Part shown: positions 47,608-56,982 of the stretch, in pieces
How the letters are laid out: every line of letters starts with the position of its first letter
Numbering within the stretch: position 1 is the stretch's first letter
Source: Pedobacter cryoconitis
GTDB taxonomy: Bacteria > Bacteroidota > Bacteroidia > Sphingobacteriales > Sphingobacteriaceae
DNA length: 64,000 nt
Assembly (NCBI RefSeq): GCF_003259615.1
Contig: NZ_QLLR01000010.1
Span: 62,001-126,000, forward strand
Reading direction: 5' to 3'
Position numbers and translations under genes: made by a program
Notes under the pieces: generated by a model
The model's database searches: none
The model's input: only the letters and a program-made list of their open reading frames with translations
What the model was told of the DNA's origin: nothing

Positions 47608-49013
47608 TGAAGACGCTTATTTTGCAAACGCGGTCAGTGCTGCTTTTGCTTCGTCAGGCGGTACAAGGCACGGAGAAGAAATTCACGACCGGTGGAATTA
47701 ACCGGGCCATTGTCCTGTTATCTGTACCTATGGTGCTGGAACTGACCATGGAGTCTCTTTTTGTTTTCGTCAATATCTTTTTTGTCAGCAAGCTTGGCGC
47801 AGGTGCGATTCTGATTGTCGGAATTACACAATCAATTACTGCGGTCGCTTATTCTGTAGCCATGGGCCTGAGTATCGCCGCATCTACTATTATTGCCAGG
47901 CGTATTGGAGAAGCTAAATTTGAAAGTGCCGGTTCTACTGCTATGCAGGCCATTTATGTGGGGGTAAGCATTGGCGGAACTATTGCACTTTTATTATGTA
48001 TTTTCTCTACCCAGGTATTGCGGGCAGTAGGTGCTGCGGATGCCTTAATTGTACAGGGACATGTTTTTTCTCAGCTGATGCTGGGCAGTGTCTTTCTACT
48101 GATCCTGCGGATGCTTTTAAACGGGATTTTCCGGGGTGCCGGAGACGCAGCTATGGCGATGCGGAACCTATGGGTTTCCAACCTGATTAATATTATATTG
48201 TGCCCGGTCCTGATTTTTGGCTGGGGCTTTATACCTGCTTTCGGACTCACCGGAGTTGCACTGGCTACAGTAATTGCGAGAGTGATCGGCGTGATTTATC
48301 AATTCTGGTATTTGATTAAAGGGAAAACTATCATTGTAATCAAAAAAGCACAGCTGGCGTTTGTTCCGGAAATTGTAAAAAGCATTTTGCGCTTAGGTTT
48401 TGCGGGTACTTTCCAATATCTGATCCCTTCTTCAAGCTGGCTGATTATGACCAAAATCATTACGCATTTTGGAGCCGATGCCTTTGCTGGTTATATTATT
48501 GCGCAGCGGGTAGCTTCCGTAGCTACGATGCCAGCCTGGGGAATTGGAAATGCAGCGGGTGTTTTAACCGGACAAAATATGGGCGCTAATCAGCCTGAAC
48601 GTGCAGAGCAGTCAGTCTGGAGAGCAGGCTGGTTTAATATGTGCTTTTTAAGCCTGGTTGCCGTATTCTGGCTGTTTTTTGCGAAGGATGTAATCGGCAT
48701 TTTTACCAATGTCCGGGGTATCCTTCAAAATGGGGTCATGTATATTCAATACCTGTCTATTGCTTATGTCCTGCTCGGTTATACGATGGTAATTTCCAGA
48801 GCACTAAATGCTGCGGGTAATGTCAAACAGTTAACCATGCTTTATATCCTGATGTTTTATATCACCCAGCTTCCTTTAGCCTGGTTCCTAGGGATCAGCA
48901 TGGATTGGGGAACTAAAGGAGTCTTTATTGCGATTCTCACTTCCGAACTGGTACTGGCCATTGCTTGTATTGTCATCTTCAGAAGAGGTGACTGGAAGAA
49001 AACAAAAGTCTAA
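47607..49013 (+). CDS. MATE family efflux transporter (probable siderophore exporter)
   Basis: 468 residues with 12 predicted membrane helices in two MatE repeats. The first begins INRAIVLLSVPMVLELTMESLFVFVN (near 30) and the second includes LRLGFAGTFQYLIPSSSWLI (near 255). It starts on the last base of the second NIS synthetase stop codon (TAATG), so translation is coupled. In this context it most likely exports the finished siderophore; MFS pumps do this more often, MATE less so. Confidence 0.9.
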   Translation: MKTLILQTRSVLLLLRQAVQGTEKKFTTGGINRAIVLLSVPMVLELTMESLFVFVNIFFVSKLGAGAILIVGITQSITAVAYSVAMGLSIAASTIIARRIGEAKFESAGSTAMQAIYVGVSIGGTIALLLCIFSTQVLRAVGAADALIVQGHVFSQLMLGSVFLLILRMLLNGIFRGAGDAAMAMRNLWVSNLINIILCPVLIFGWGFIPAFGLTGVALATVIARVIGVIYQFWYLIKGKTIIVIKKAQLAFVPEIVKSILRLGFAGTFQYLIPSSSWLIMTKIITHFGADAFAGYIIAQRVASVATMPAWGIGNAAGVLTGQNMGANQPERAEQSVWRAGWFNMCFLSLVAVFWLFFAKDVIGIFTNVRGILQNGVMYIQYLSIAYVLLGYTMVISRALNAAGNVKQLTMLYILMFYITQLPLAWFLGISMDWGTKGVFIAILTSELVLAIACIVIFRRGDWKKTKV

Positions 49014-49062
49014 AAACAGAGAGGCATTTGTGCTTTATCCTAACCACTAAAACGAAAAAAAA

Positions 49063-49302
49063 ATGAACATGTCACCGAAATTACAAGAGGTTTTTGCTAC
49101 TGCCCTAGCAATTCCTTCCGATCAGATCACAGCCGATTTAGCTTATCAGAGTATTCCTGAATGGGATTCCATGTCACATATGATCCTGATCGCAGAACTG
49201 GAATCCAGTTACGCTATTGCCATTGAAACAGAAGACCTGCTGGAAATGAACAGCGTCCCCAATGTGATCTCCGGCTTACTCAAATACGGGGTCGAAGTCT
49301 GA
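49063..49302 (+). CDS. Free-standing acyl/peptidyl carrier protein
   Basis: 79 residues. Four-helix carrier protein with the phosphopantetheine attachment Ser36 in PEWDSMSHMILIAELESSY. A second ATG two codons later (49069) is possible. It lies between the MATE exporter and the AMP-dependent ligase. The pairing with the ligase implies that a carboxylic acid is activated and held on this protein. The petrobactin carrier AsbD is comparable in size and position. Confidence 0.9.
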   Translation: MNMSPKLQEVFATALAIPSDQITADLAYQSIPEWDSMSHMILIAELESSYAIAIETEDLLEMNSVPNVISGLLKYGVEV

Positions 49303-49336
49303 TTAAACCGCTTCTATTGACTAAAATATAAACAGC

Positions 49337-50710
49337 ATGAGACTTTACGATTTAATTTTAAGTAATAAAAACCTGGTTTATGTTGATGCCTTGACGGATA
49401 CGTCTTATGGGGTCAATGAATTTCATCAATCCATCACGATTGATGACCGGAAAGCCATCGTTTTCTTATATACAGATAATATGATCGGATCTGTAGAGGT
49501 CTTTTTAAACTTCTTACAGAGCCGTTTTACAGTCACATTATTAAGTCCGCAACTGGATATTCAGTTTAAACTGGAATTGGAAGAGGCTTATCAGCCTTAC
49601 TATATTTATGACCCTTCCCGGGCAGCAGTTGATGGCTTTGAGGTTTATGAAGCTTCCTCCAGAATTCAATTGTTTAAAAACCTGTCTGAGCCGGATTATC
49701 CTGTCCATGAGGAAATTAAGTTACTATTGAGTACTTCAGGAACTACGGGTTCTCCAAAGTTCGTGAAGCTATCAGATGAAAACCTGGTGCAGAACGCCTG
49801 TTCTATTTTAGATTTCCTTCCTATTCAGCCAACAGATGTGACTCCCTTAAATGTACCGGTCATTTTTGTGTATGGGTTATCTATTTTTACCAGTAATTGT
49901 ATTGCAGGTGGAAAAATGATATGTACCAACAGAGATATTTTACAGAAGGAATTCTGGACAGATTTTGACAAATATGAATGCACTTCTATCGGAGGTGTCC
50001 CTTATGTTTATGAAATGCTGAACAGAATTGGCTTTTTCAAAAAAGAGTATCCTTCGTTAAGGTATATGACGCAGACAGGAGGGATTCTGAACCATACCTT
50101 AGTTCAGGTACTGGCTGAACATGGTCTAAGACAGCAGACCCAGTTTTTCGTCATGTATGGCCAAACTGAAGCTGCCGGAAGAATGGCTTATCTGCCACCG
50201 AAAGACCTGTTTACTAAAAATACTTCCATTGGAATACCGATTAAAAACGGGAGTTTCGAGATTGATCCCGATAGCAATGAGCTGATCTACCTTGGCCCTA
50301 ATATTTTTGGCGGTTATGCAAAAAAGCTGGAAGATCTGGCTACGTTTCAACGGAGTGAAAGGTTACAAACAGGTGATGTCGGCAGAAAAGATGAAGATGG
50401 TTATTATTATATCATCGGAAGGATCAAAAGGATCGTGAAGTTATTTGGTACCCGGATGAACCTGGATGAAGTAGAACTAATCTTGAAAAACGCATTGGGC
50501 GGAGAGACCTTTGTCTGTATGGGGATTGAAGATAAATCCATCCTGGTCTTACATTTAAATGAGGAATTAGCACCTGAAAGGGTCAAACAGGTACTGAAAG
50601 AAAAATTAAACCTGCACCCGAGCATGGTCAAAGTGAAATTTGTAGCATCGGTTCCTCTAACGCCAAATGGCAAGATCGATTACAGGACTGCAATTCAGCT
50701 GATGGACTAA
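49337..50710 (+). CDS. AMP-forming acyl-acid ligase (ANL family), AsbC-like by context
   Basis: 457 residues. All core ANL motifs are present: LLLSTSGTTGSPKFVKL (ATP loop, near 130-145), VMYGQTEAAGRMAY (near 273), LQTGDVGRKDEDGYYYIIGR and the catalytic C-terminal Lys in PLTPNGKIDYR (near 446). The N-terminal region before the ATP loop is short, about 130 residues. It would adenylate a carboxylic acid and load it onto the carrier protein encoded 34 bases upstream. The substrate cannot be read by eye. Its stop codon overlaps that of the convergent channel gene. Confidence 0.9.
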   Translation: MRLYDLILSNKNLVYVDALTDTSYGVNEFHQSITIDDRKAIVFLYTDNMIGSVEVFLNFLQSRFTVTLLSPQLDIQFKLELEEAYQPYYIYDPSRAAVDGFEVYEASSRIQLFKNLSEPDYPVHEEIKLLLSTSGTTGSPKFVKLSDENLVQNACSILDFLPIQPTDVTPLNVPVIFVYGLSIFTSNCIAGGKMICTNRDILQKEFWTDFDKYECTSIGGVPYVYEMLNRIGFFKKEYPSLRYMTQTGGILNHTLVQVLAEHGLRQQTQFFVMYGQTEAAGRMAYLPPKDLFTKNTSIGIPIKNGSFEIDPDSNELIYLGPNIFGGYAKKLEDLATFQRSERLQTGDVGRKDEDGYYYIIGRIKRIVKLFGTRMNLDEVELILKNALGGETFVCMGIEDKSILVLHLNEELAPERVKQVLKEKLNLHPSMVKVKFVASVPLTPNGKIDYRTAIQLMD

Positions 50711-52038
50711 AGATTTCCCTGACGGACGGCCGGCGGACGGCTAACGGTCAGGGGATCATTAAAACTAATACTGGTGGTATCTCCAGAAGCTTCTGTTTCA
50801 TAAATCTGAAGGTCGAAGTAACGGGCGGCAGCAATCAGGTGATCAAAAATATCAGCCATGATATATTCATAGTCAGCCCATTTGGTGGTACTGGTGAAAA
50901 CGTAAAGCTCTATAGGTAGTCCGTTGGGTGTTGGTGCAAGATGTCTGACCATCATAGTCATCTTTTTATGCGTTCCCGAATGGTTATTCAGATAGTTATC
51001 AATGTATTTCCGGTACAATCCGGCGTTAGTCAGATTTCTGCCGTTAATTAACAAAGATTTGTCGATCCCTAAACGTTCGTTGTTTTTATCAATGTCTTTT
51101 TGACGGTGCTCGATATAACTGGTCAGGGATTGTATTTTTTTGAACTCTTCAACTTCCTCAGCAGTAATAAACCTGATAGTGGCTTGCTTGATCAGAATCG
51201 CTCTTTTAATTCTTCTGCCACCTGCTTCACTCATCCCGCGCCAGTTTTGAAAGGAATCTGAGATCAGGGAATAGGTAGGGATGGTCGTGATCGTTTTATC
51301 AAAGTTCTGCACTTTTACGGTAGTCAGGTTAATGGCAACAACATCACCGTCTGCTCCGTATTTAGTCATAGTAATCCAGTCACCAATCCTGACCGTATCG
51401 TTGGCAGTGACCTGAATGCTGGCTACAAAGCCCATAATGGTATCCTTAAACATCAATAACAGCACGGCAGATATTGCACCCATTGCAGTAAAAAAGGCAA
51501 TAGGGGACTGTCCGGTCAGGTGAGAGAAAATGACTACTGCACCGATCAGGTAAAGGATCATCCGTACCACCTGGATATAACTATCTATAGGTTTTTCGCG
51601 GAAAGTTGATTTCGTCCGCAGGTCGTCACCACTGGCTTTGATCAATGTCATCGCTATCCAGATCACGATAAATACCATGTAAACATCGGTAATGGCATTC
51701 ATGGGTTTGATCATGTCCGGGAAATCCAGAAAGAGGATGGGAATGAGTGCATTAACCAGGACCAACGGTGCGCATTGCGCCAGGAAATGGGGGAACCTGT
51801 TGTTGAGCAGGTGATGAAAGAACTTAAATTTTGAGCGTTTGCTGGCACGGATCAAAATGATCCTCAATATCCTTCTCACCGTGTGGTGAAAGATATATAC
51901 TACAATAAGCAGTGCAAACATCAGCAGAAAAAGATTGACAAAAGCTGCCAGATCTTCGGGCACTCCCCATTTGACCAGCAGGTTATAAGTCCACCGGCTG
52001 CTCGTATTTAAAGTATGTGCAAATTTAAATCCTCTCAT
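50707..52038 (-). CDS. MscS family mechanosensitive channel (YbdG-like)
   Basis: 443 residues. About five membrane helices (from near 20 to 205), then the MscS pore-lining and beta domain: VLLLMFKDTIMGFVASIQV and VRIGDWITMTKYGADGDVVAI. The C-terminal cytoplasmic part with NWRGMSEAGGRRIKR and FTSTTKWADYEYIMADIFDHL resembles YbdG rather than short MscS. It would open on osmotic down-shock. It converges on the ligase gene with a four-base stop overlap (CTAA). Monocistronic. Confidence 0.93.
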   Translation of the reverse strand: MRGFKFAHTLNTSSRWTYNLLVKWGVPEDLAAFVNLFLLMFALLIVVYIFHHTVRRILRIILIRASKRSKFKFFHHLLNNRFPHFLAQCAPLVLVNALIPILFLDFPDMIKPMNAITDVYMVFIVIWIAMTLIKASGDDLRTKSTFREKPIDSYIQVVRMILYLIGAVVIFSHLTGQSPIAFFTAMGAISAVLLLMFKDTIMGFVASIQVTANDTVRIGDWITMTKYGADGDVVAINLTTVKVQNFDKTITTIPTYSLISDSFQNWRGMSEAGGRRIKRAILIKQATIRFITAEEVEEFKKIQSLTSYIEHRQKDIDKNNERLGIDKSLLINGRNLTNAGLYRKYIDNYLNNHSGTHKKMTMMVRHLAPTPNGLPIELYVFTSTTKWADYEYIMADIFDHLIAAARYFDLQIYETEASGDTTSISFNDPLTVSRPPAVRQGNL

Positions 52039-52073
52039 TCATGTTCCTCAGCAAGGCTTGGAAGCCTTATTTT

Positions 52074-52718
52074 TTAGCGTGCTTTAAAAAAGCTTTCTTT
52101 TAATTTTTGTGCATCAATTAATGGTTCTGGTACGTCGAGTCTGATTAACCAGCCTTTTTGTTTCAGTAATGCGATCTCTACTTTTGCTACGGAAAGGTCT
52201 TTTCCTTTGATGTTCTCGCGATAGATCAGCGGAGCAGGAGGTTCAACGTTAGCGCCAGTGGAGAACAAAACTTCGATATTGAATTTTGGCCATAACTGGA
52301 TATCACCAAGGTTGGCAGAAAAGATCTTTTTAGTACTGTGTGCCGGGATCACTGCTGCAAATTCACCTTTGAAATTTCCACCTTTTTCTGTGGTTAATGT
52401 AGCTAATAACTGGAAAGAGGTTTGGTTGACCAGGTTGAAGTGGGCAACTGCTGTACTGTGCTGATCAGTGATCAAGCCCAGATAAACGCCTTCTTTGATA
52501 AATTCTGCAACTGGAACAACGGTAGCCTGACGGTTAGTCACAACAGTATTCTCTTCTGGAATTTCACCGTGTACCAAAGTTACTTTAGAGGCTTGTACCG
52601 GAATTTCAAAATCATTGGAGTCTGTTACACCTATGGTGTCTTTGTCAATGATGCGGGTGATATACCCTTCTATATTTTCGTCTACGAAACGTACGAAATC
52701 ACCTAAGTTGAAGTTCAT
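52074..52718 (-). CDS. DUF2027 domain protein without the usual Smr domain
   Basis: 214 residues from ATG 52716-52718 (an in-frame ATG 12 codons upstream would add a non-homologous tail). The N-terminal small beta domain FNLGDFVRFVDENIEGYITR and FEIPVQASKVTLVHG, followed by a beta-rich DUF2027 region (YLGLITDQHSTAVAHFNLVN), are those of Bacteroidota DUF2027-Smr proteins. The protein stops after LDVPEPLIDAQKLKESFFKAR, where family members usually continue into a C-terminal Smr nuclease domain. The molecular role is unknown. Confidence 0.75.
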   Translation of the reverse strand: MNFNLGDFVRFVDENIEGYITRIIDKDTIGVTDSNDFEIPVQASKVTLVHGEIPEENTVVTNRQATVVPVAEFIKEGVYLGLITDQHSTAVAHFNLVNQTSFQLLATLTTEKGGNFKGEFAAVIPAHSTKKIFSANLGDIQLWPKFNIEVLFSTGANVEPPAPLIYRENIKGKDLSVAKVEIALLKQKGWLIRLDVPEPLIDAQKLKESFFKAR

Positions 52719-52862
52719 ATGATTGTTTTTTAATGGAGTAGTTAAGCTATTCATACAAACCTAAGGAATTATATAGAATAAATAGGGATGGAGTGGGTTT
52801 GATTCTGGTTGCTTTTCCTTTCATTTTGCAGGAGTTTGGGGTAGTATATGCGACAAGTTTTT

Positions 52863-52870
52863 TATCTTTG
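52863..52870 (+). promoter_or_regulatory. Putative -7 element (TATCTTTG) for the VF530 gene
   Basis: TATCTTTG fits TAnnTTTG and lies 18 bases before the ATG at 52889. The nearest TTTG (52835-52838) is 24 bases upstream, longer than the usual spacing. Confidence 0.5.
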
Positions 52871-52888
52871 GCCATCGAAAGAAATTTT

Positions 52889-53110
52889 ATGGCAGAAGAG
52901 AAGCAGGTTAATAACCCATTACATGGGAAAACATTAGAGTTTATTCTTAAACAGCTGGTGTGGCATTATGGATGGCCTGAAATGGGGGCAATGATAAAAA
53001 TTGCTTGTTTTAACAATGATCCAAGCTTGAAGTCGAGTCTGACCTTTTTGAGGAAGACCGAGTGGGCACGTAAAAAAGTGGAGAAACTTTATCTGGATAC
53101 TTTCCACTAA
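52889..53110 (+). CDS. VF530 family (DUF2132) small DNA-binding protein
   Basis: 73 residues starting [13 protein letters not shown] at the ATG 52889; a longer frame from 52793 would run through the promoter box. The sequence [22 protein letters not shown] and [19 protein letters not shown] is that of the VF530 family, small helical proteins named after a Vibrio fischeri structure with a proposed DNA-binding fold. No operon partner; str operon follows on the same strand. Confidence 0.85.
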   Translation: MAEEKQVNNPLHGKTLEFILKQLVWHYGWPEMGAMIKIACFNNDPSLKSSLTFLRKTEWARKKVEKLYLDTFH

Positions 53111-53242
53111 AAACTTTTCTGAACTGCAAAGAAATTTTCCTTCCCCTGCGGGTAAACTATACATTCTTTAACCCGTAAATACCCTGTAAGTCTGTGTTTT
53201 CGTTTTTTTCTGTTTCAAAAGCATTAAATTATAGTTAACCCC

Positions 53243-53273
53243 TTGATTTATAAATTGTATTGTCTTACCTTTG
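53243..53273 (+). promoter_or_regulatory. Promoter of the str operon
   Basis: TTG at 53243-53245, a 20-base spacer and TACCTTTG at 53266-53273 match the Bacteroidota consensus. A short leader hairpin (CCCT/AGGG near 53278-53291) follows the predicted start. Confidence 0.75.
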
Positions 53274-53330
53274 CAGTCCCTTATTGAGGGGTAAAGTTTT
53301 TAATAACAATATAGAAAAAAACAAAAAACA

Positions 53331-53744
53331 ATGCCAACCATTCAACAATTAGTTAGAAAAGGTAGAGTAGCACTGGAGTTCAAGAGTAAGTCTCCTGCGT
53401 TGGACAGCTGTCCACAGCGAAGAGGTGTATGTACACGTGTATATACCACTACCCCTAAAAAACCAAACTCAGCAATGCGTAAAGTTGCACGTGTACGTTT
53501 GACCAATGGAAAAGAAGTTAACGCTTATATTCCTGGAGAAGGTCACAACTTACAAGAGCACTCCATTGTATTGATCCGTGGTGGTCGTGTTAAAGATTTA
53601 CCAGGTGTACGTTATCACATCATCCGTGGAGCTTTAGATACTTCAGGAGTTGCTGGTCGTAACCAACGTCGTTCAAAATACGGTACTAAACGTCCTAAAC
53701 CAGGTCAGGTAGCTGCCGCACCAACAAAAGGTAAAAAGAAATAA
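53331..53744 (+). CDS. rpsL: 30S ribosomal protein S12
   Basis: 137 residues. Canonical S12: [12 protein letters not shown] start, the [19 protein letters not shown] loop (with the Lys where streptomycin-resistance changes occur) and [14 protein letters not shown]. First gene of the str operon, preceded by a consensus promoter. Confidence 0.99.
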   Translation: MPTIQQLVRKGRVALEFKSKSPALDSCPQRRGVCTRVYTTTPKKPNSAMRKVARVRLTNGKEVNAYIPGEGHNLQEHSIVLIRGGRVKDLPGVRYHIIRGALDTSGVAGRNQRRSKYGTKRPKPGQVAAAPTKGKKK

Positions 53745-53760
53745 TTAGGAGGAACAGAAA

Positions 53761-54228
53761 ATGAGAAAGTCAAAACCAAAAAAGAGAATTATCCTTCCTG
53801 ATCCGAAATTTAACGATGTTCAGGTGACGAGATTTGTAAACAATATGATGTACGATGGAAAAAAATCTATCGCTTACTCTATTTTTTATGATGCAGTAGA
53901 ATTAGCTGAGAAAAAATCTGGTGAAAATGGATTAGAAGTATGGAAACGTGCTTTAACAAATGTAATGCCTGCAGTAGAGGTTAAGTCACGCCGTGTTGGT
54001 GGTGCTAACTTCCAGGTTCCTACTGAAGTTCGTCCAGACCGTAAAATTGCTTTAGGCATGAAATGGTTAATTTCTTATGCACGCAGACGTGGTGAAAAAA
54101 CCATGAAAGAAAAATTAGCAGGAGAAATCGTTTCAGCTGCTAAAGGTGAAGGTGCTGCAGTTAAGAAGAAAGAAGATACGCATAAAATGGCTGAAGCCAA
54201 CAAAGCGTTCTCACATTTCCGTTTTTAA
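53761..54228 (+). CDS. rpsG: 30S ribosomal protein S7
   Basis: 155 residues. S7 motifs [21 protein letters not shown] (N-terminus), [19 protein letters not shown] and WLISYARRR. It nucleates assembly of the 16S 3' domain. A full Shine-Dalgarno AGGAGG (53747-53752) lies 8 bases before the ATG, unusual for Bacteroidota, where most genes here lack one. Confidence 0.99.
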   Translation: MRKSKPKKRIILPDPKFNDVQVTRFVNNMMYDGKKSIAYSIFYDAVELAEKKSGENGLEVWKRALTNVMPAVEVKSRRVGGANFQVPTEVRPDRKIALGMKWLISYARRRGEKTMKEKLAGEIVSAAKGEGAAVKKKEDTHKMAEANKAFSHFRF

Positions 54229-54244
54229 TTACTGAAAACATAAG

Positions 54245-56359
54245 ATGTCAAGAGATTTAAAATTCACAAGAAACATTGGTATTGCTGCGCACATTGATGC
54301 TGGTAAAACCACTACTACAGAGCGTATCCTTTATTATGCTGGTGTTAGTCACAAAATTGGTGAAGTGCACGAAGGTGCTGCAACAATGGACTGGATGGCA
54401 CAAGAACAGGAACGTGGTATCACTATTACTTCTGCTGCTACTACTGTTGGTTGGAAATATAGAGGACAAGATTACCATATTAACATCATTGATACACCGG
54501 GTCACGTGGATTTTACCGTTGAGGTAAACCGTTCACTTCGTGTATTGGATGGATTGGTATTCTTATTTTCTGCGGTTGATGGTGTTGAGCCTCAATCTGA
54601 AACTAACTGGCGTTTGGCTAACAACTACAACGTTGCCCGTATTGGCTTCGTAAACAAGATGGACCGTAATGGTGCAGATTTCTTGAAAGTTGTTGGACAG
54701 GTTAAAAGCATGTTAGGCAGTAATGCAGTTCCTTTACAATTACCTATCGGTGCTGAAGAAGGCTTTAAAGGTGTTGTTGATTTAATCAACAACCGTGGTA
54801 TCGTTTGGAATGAGCATGATAAAGGGATGACCTTTACTGAAGTGCCAATTCCAGAAGATATGCTGGATGAAGTTGCTGAATGGAGAGAAAAATTATTAGA
54901 ATCTGTTGCTGAGTATGATGAGACTTTGATGGAGAAATTCTTCGAAGCTCCTGAAACTATCACTGAACGTGAAGTTTTAGACGCATTACGCCAGGCAGTA
55001 TTGGATGCTAAAATTGTACCTATGGTTTGTGGTTCATCTTTCAAAAACAAAGGTGTTCAGACTATGCTTGATTACGTGATGGAATTATTGCCTTCACCAA
55101 TGGATCAGGAAGGTGTAATTGGAACTAACCCAAATACAGGTGAAGAAGTTTTACGTAAACCAAGTGAGGCAGAGCCTTTTGCAGCTTTAGCATTTAAAAT
55201 TGCAACGGATCCTTTCGTAGGTCGTTTATGTTTTATCCGTGTTTACTCGGGTAACTTAGAGGCTGGTTCATACGTATATAATGCACGTTCTGAGAACAAA
55301 GAGCGTATCTCCCGTATCTTCCAAATGCACGCAAACAAGCAAAATCCTATTCCAAATGTTGGAGCTGGTGATATTGCTGCGGTTGTAGGCTTTAAAGATA
55401 TCAAAACAGGTGATACACTTTGTGATGAGAAAAACCCAATCATTCTGGAGTCAATGAACTTCCCTGAGCCGGTTATCGGATTAGCTATTGAGCCTAAAAC
55501 TCAGGCTGATGTTGATAAATTAGGTATCGGACTTTCTAAATTAGCTGAAGAAGATCCTACATTCAGAGTACAAACTGATGAGGATTCTGGTCAGACTATT
55601 ATCTCTGGTATGGGTGAGCTTCACTTAGATATCCTGATTGACCGCTTAAAACGTGAGTTTAAAGTAGAGGTTAACCAGGGAGCGCCACAGGTTTCTTACA
55701 AAGAAGCAATCACTGGTACAGTTCAACACCGTGAAACGTATAAAAAACAATCTGGTGGTCGTGGTAAATTCGCGGACATTCAAGTTGTTATTTCGCCAAT
55801 CGATGCTGATTATGAAAAAGGTGGTTTACAATTTGTAAACGAAATTTCAGGTGGTTCTATTCCTCGTGAATTTATTCCTTCAGTTGAGAAAGGATTTGCT
55901 GCTTCAATGTCTAACGGAGTTTTAGCTGGATACCCACTTCCAGACATGAAAGTTCGTTTAATTGATGGTTCATTCCACGCAGTCGATTCAGATGCTTTAT
56001 CTTTCGAACTTGCTGCTAAAATGGCATATCGTGAAGCATTACCTAAATGTAGCCCTGTATTGATGGAGCCAATCATGAAAATCGAAATCTTAACCCCTGA
56101 AGAAAACATGGGTGATGTTATCGGTGACATGAACCGTCGTCGTGGTCAGTTATTAGGTATGGATACACGTAATGGTTCTCAGGTAATTAAAGCAACTGTA
56201 CCACTTTCTGAAATGTTTGGTTATGTAACTCAGTTACGTACAATCACTTCAGGTCGTGCAACGTCTACTATGGAGTTCGATCACTACGAACCAGCTCCAA
56301 GAAACGTGATGGAAGAAGTAATTGCTAAATCAAAAGGTAGAATCAAATCTACTGATTAA
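54245..56359 (+). CDS. fusA: Elongation factor G
   Basis: 704 residues. Translocase GTPase with the G1 loop [15 protein letters not shown], switch [27 protein letters not shown] and [11 protein letters not shown], then domains II-V to the C-terminus. Third gene of the str operon, 16 bases after rpsG; rpsJ rather than tuf comes next. Confidence 0.99.
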   Translation: MSRDLKFTRNIGIAAHIDAGKTTTTERILYYAGVSHKIGEVHEGAATMDWMAQEQERGITITSAATTVGWKYRGQDYHINIIDTPGHVDFTVEVNRSLRVLDGLVFLFSAVDGVEPQSETNWRLANNYNVARIGFVNKMDRNGADFLKVVGQVKSMLGSNAVPLQLPIGAEEGFKGVVDLINNRGIVWNEHDKGMTFTEVPIPEDMLDEVAEWREKLLESVAEYDETLMEKFFEAPETITEREVLDALRQAVLDAKIVPMVCGSSFKNKGVQTMLDYVMELLPSPMDQEGVIGTNPNTGEEVLRKPSEAEPFAALAFKIATDPFVGRLCFIRVYSGNLEAGSYVYNARSENKERISRIFQMHANKQNPIPNVGAGDIAAVVGFKDIKTGDTLCDEKNPIILESMNFPEPVIGLAIEPKTQADVDKLGIGLSKLAEEDPTFRVQTDEDSGQTIISGMGELHLDILIDRLKREFKVEVNQGAPQVSYKEAITGTVQHRETYKKQSGGRGKFADIQVVISPIDADYEKGGLQFVNEISGGSIPREFIPSVEKGFAASMSNGVLAGYPLPDMKVRLIDGSFHAVDSDALSFELAAKMAYREALPKCSPVLMEPIMKIEILTPEENMGDVIGDMNRRRGQLLGMDTRNGSQVIKATVPLSEMFGYVTQLRTITSGRATSTMEFDHYEPAPRNVMEEVIAKSKGRIKSTD

Positions 56360-56422
56360 TTAAAAAGTAAATCAGCTGCCTGTTATTAATAGCTCTAACA
56401 GGCGGCTTTAAATAAAAATAAG

Positions 56423-56728
56423 ATGAGCCAAAGAATCAGAATTAAATTAAAATCTTACGATTACAACTTAGTAGATAAATCTGCTGAGAAAATCGTTAAG
56501 ACTGTAAAACCTACGGGTGCAGTTGTTAGTGGACCAATTCCATTGCCAACAGAAAAGAAAATCTTCACTGTTTTACGTTCACCACACGTGAACAAAAAAG
56601 CACGTGAGCAGTTTCAATTATGTGCATACAAACGTTTGTTAGATATTTATAGCTCTAACTCTAAAACTGTTGATGCGTTGATGAAACTTGAATTACCTAG
56701 CGGTGTTGAAGTAGAAATCAAAGTTTAA
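56423..56728 (+). CDS. rpsJ: 30S ribosomal protein S10
   Basis: 101 residues. [21 protein letters not shown] start, [23 protein letters not shown] and the C-terminal [13 protein letters not shown] are diagnostic. In most Bacteroidota it links fusA to rplC; here a terminator and four unrelated genes follow before rplC. Confidence 0.98.
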   Translation: MSQRIRIKLKSYDYNLVDKSAEKIVKTVKPTGAVVSGPIPLPTEKKIFTVLRSPHVNKKAREQFQLCAYKRLLDIYSSNSKTVDALMKLELPSGVEVEIKV

Positions 56729-56749
56729 TGCTTTTTTAGTTTACAAAAG

Positions 56750-56784
56750 AAGGCCTTCGGAAATTTTCCGGGGGCCTTTTTTGT
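56750..56784 (+). terminator. Intrinsic terminator after rpsJ
   Basis: AAGGCCTTCGGAA pairs with TTCCGGGGGCCTT (56750-56778, two G-T pairs), followed by a run of T. It ends the str transcript. Confidence 0.88.
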
Positions 56785-56982
56785 TGGAAGCAGGTTTTTC
56801 TTCTTACTGTTTATTATGAAAAAAGACCTTTCCATTTTGGAAGACTTTTTTTTCTTAATAAGAGGTTATTGAATTGTTTTATGTGTTAATTTGCTGTTGA
56901 TTAGTGTTTTAAAGCTTTGTCTGAATTTATGGCATCCGCTTGGAAGAGGTGATGAATATTAAAATAAACACACCAGGTTACA

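Noticed and set aside
52793..52888. Longer start for the VF530 protein
   Set aside because: The extension would be translated through the putative -7 box; homologues start near [10 protein letters not shown].
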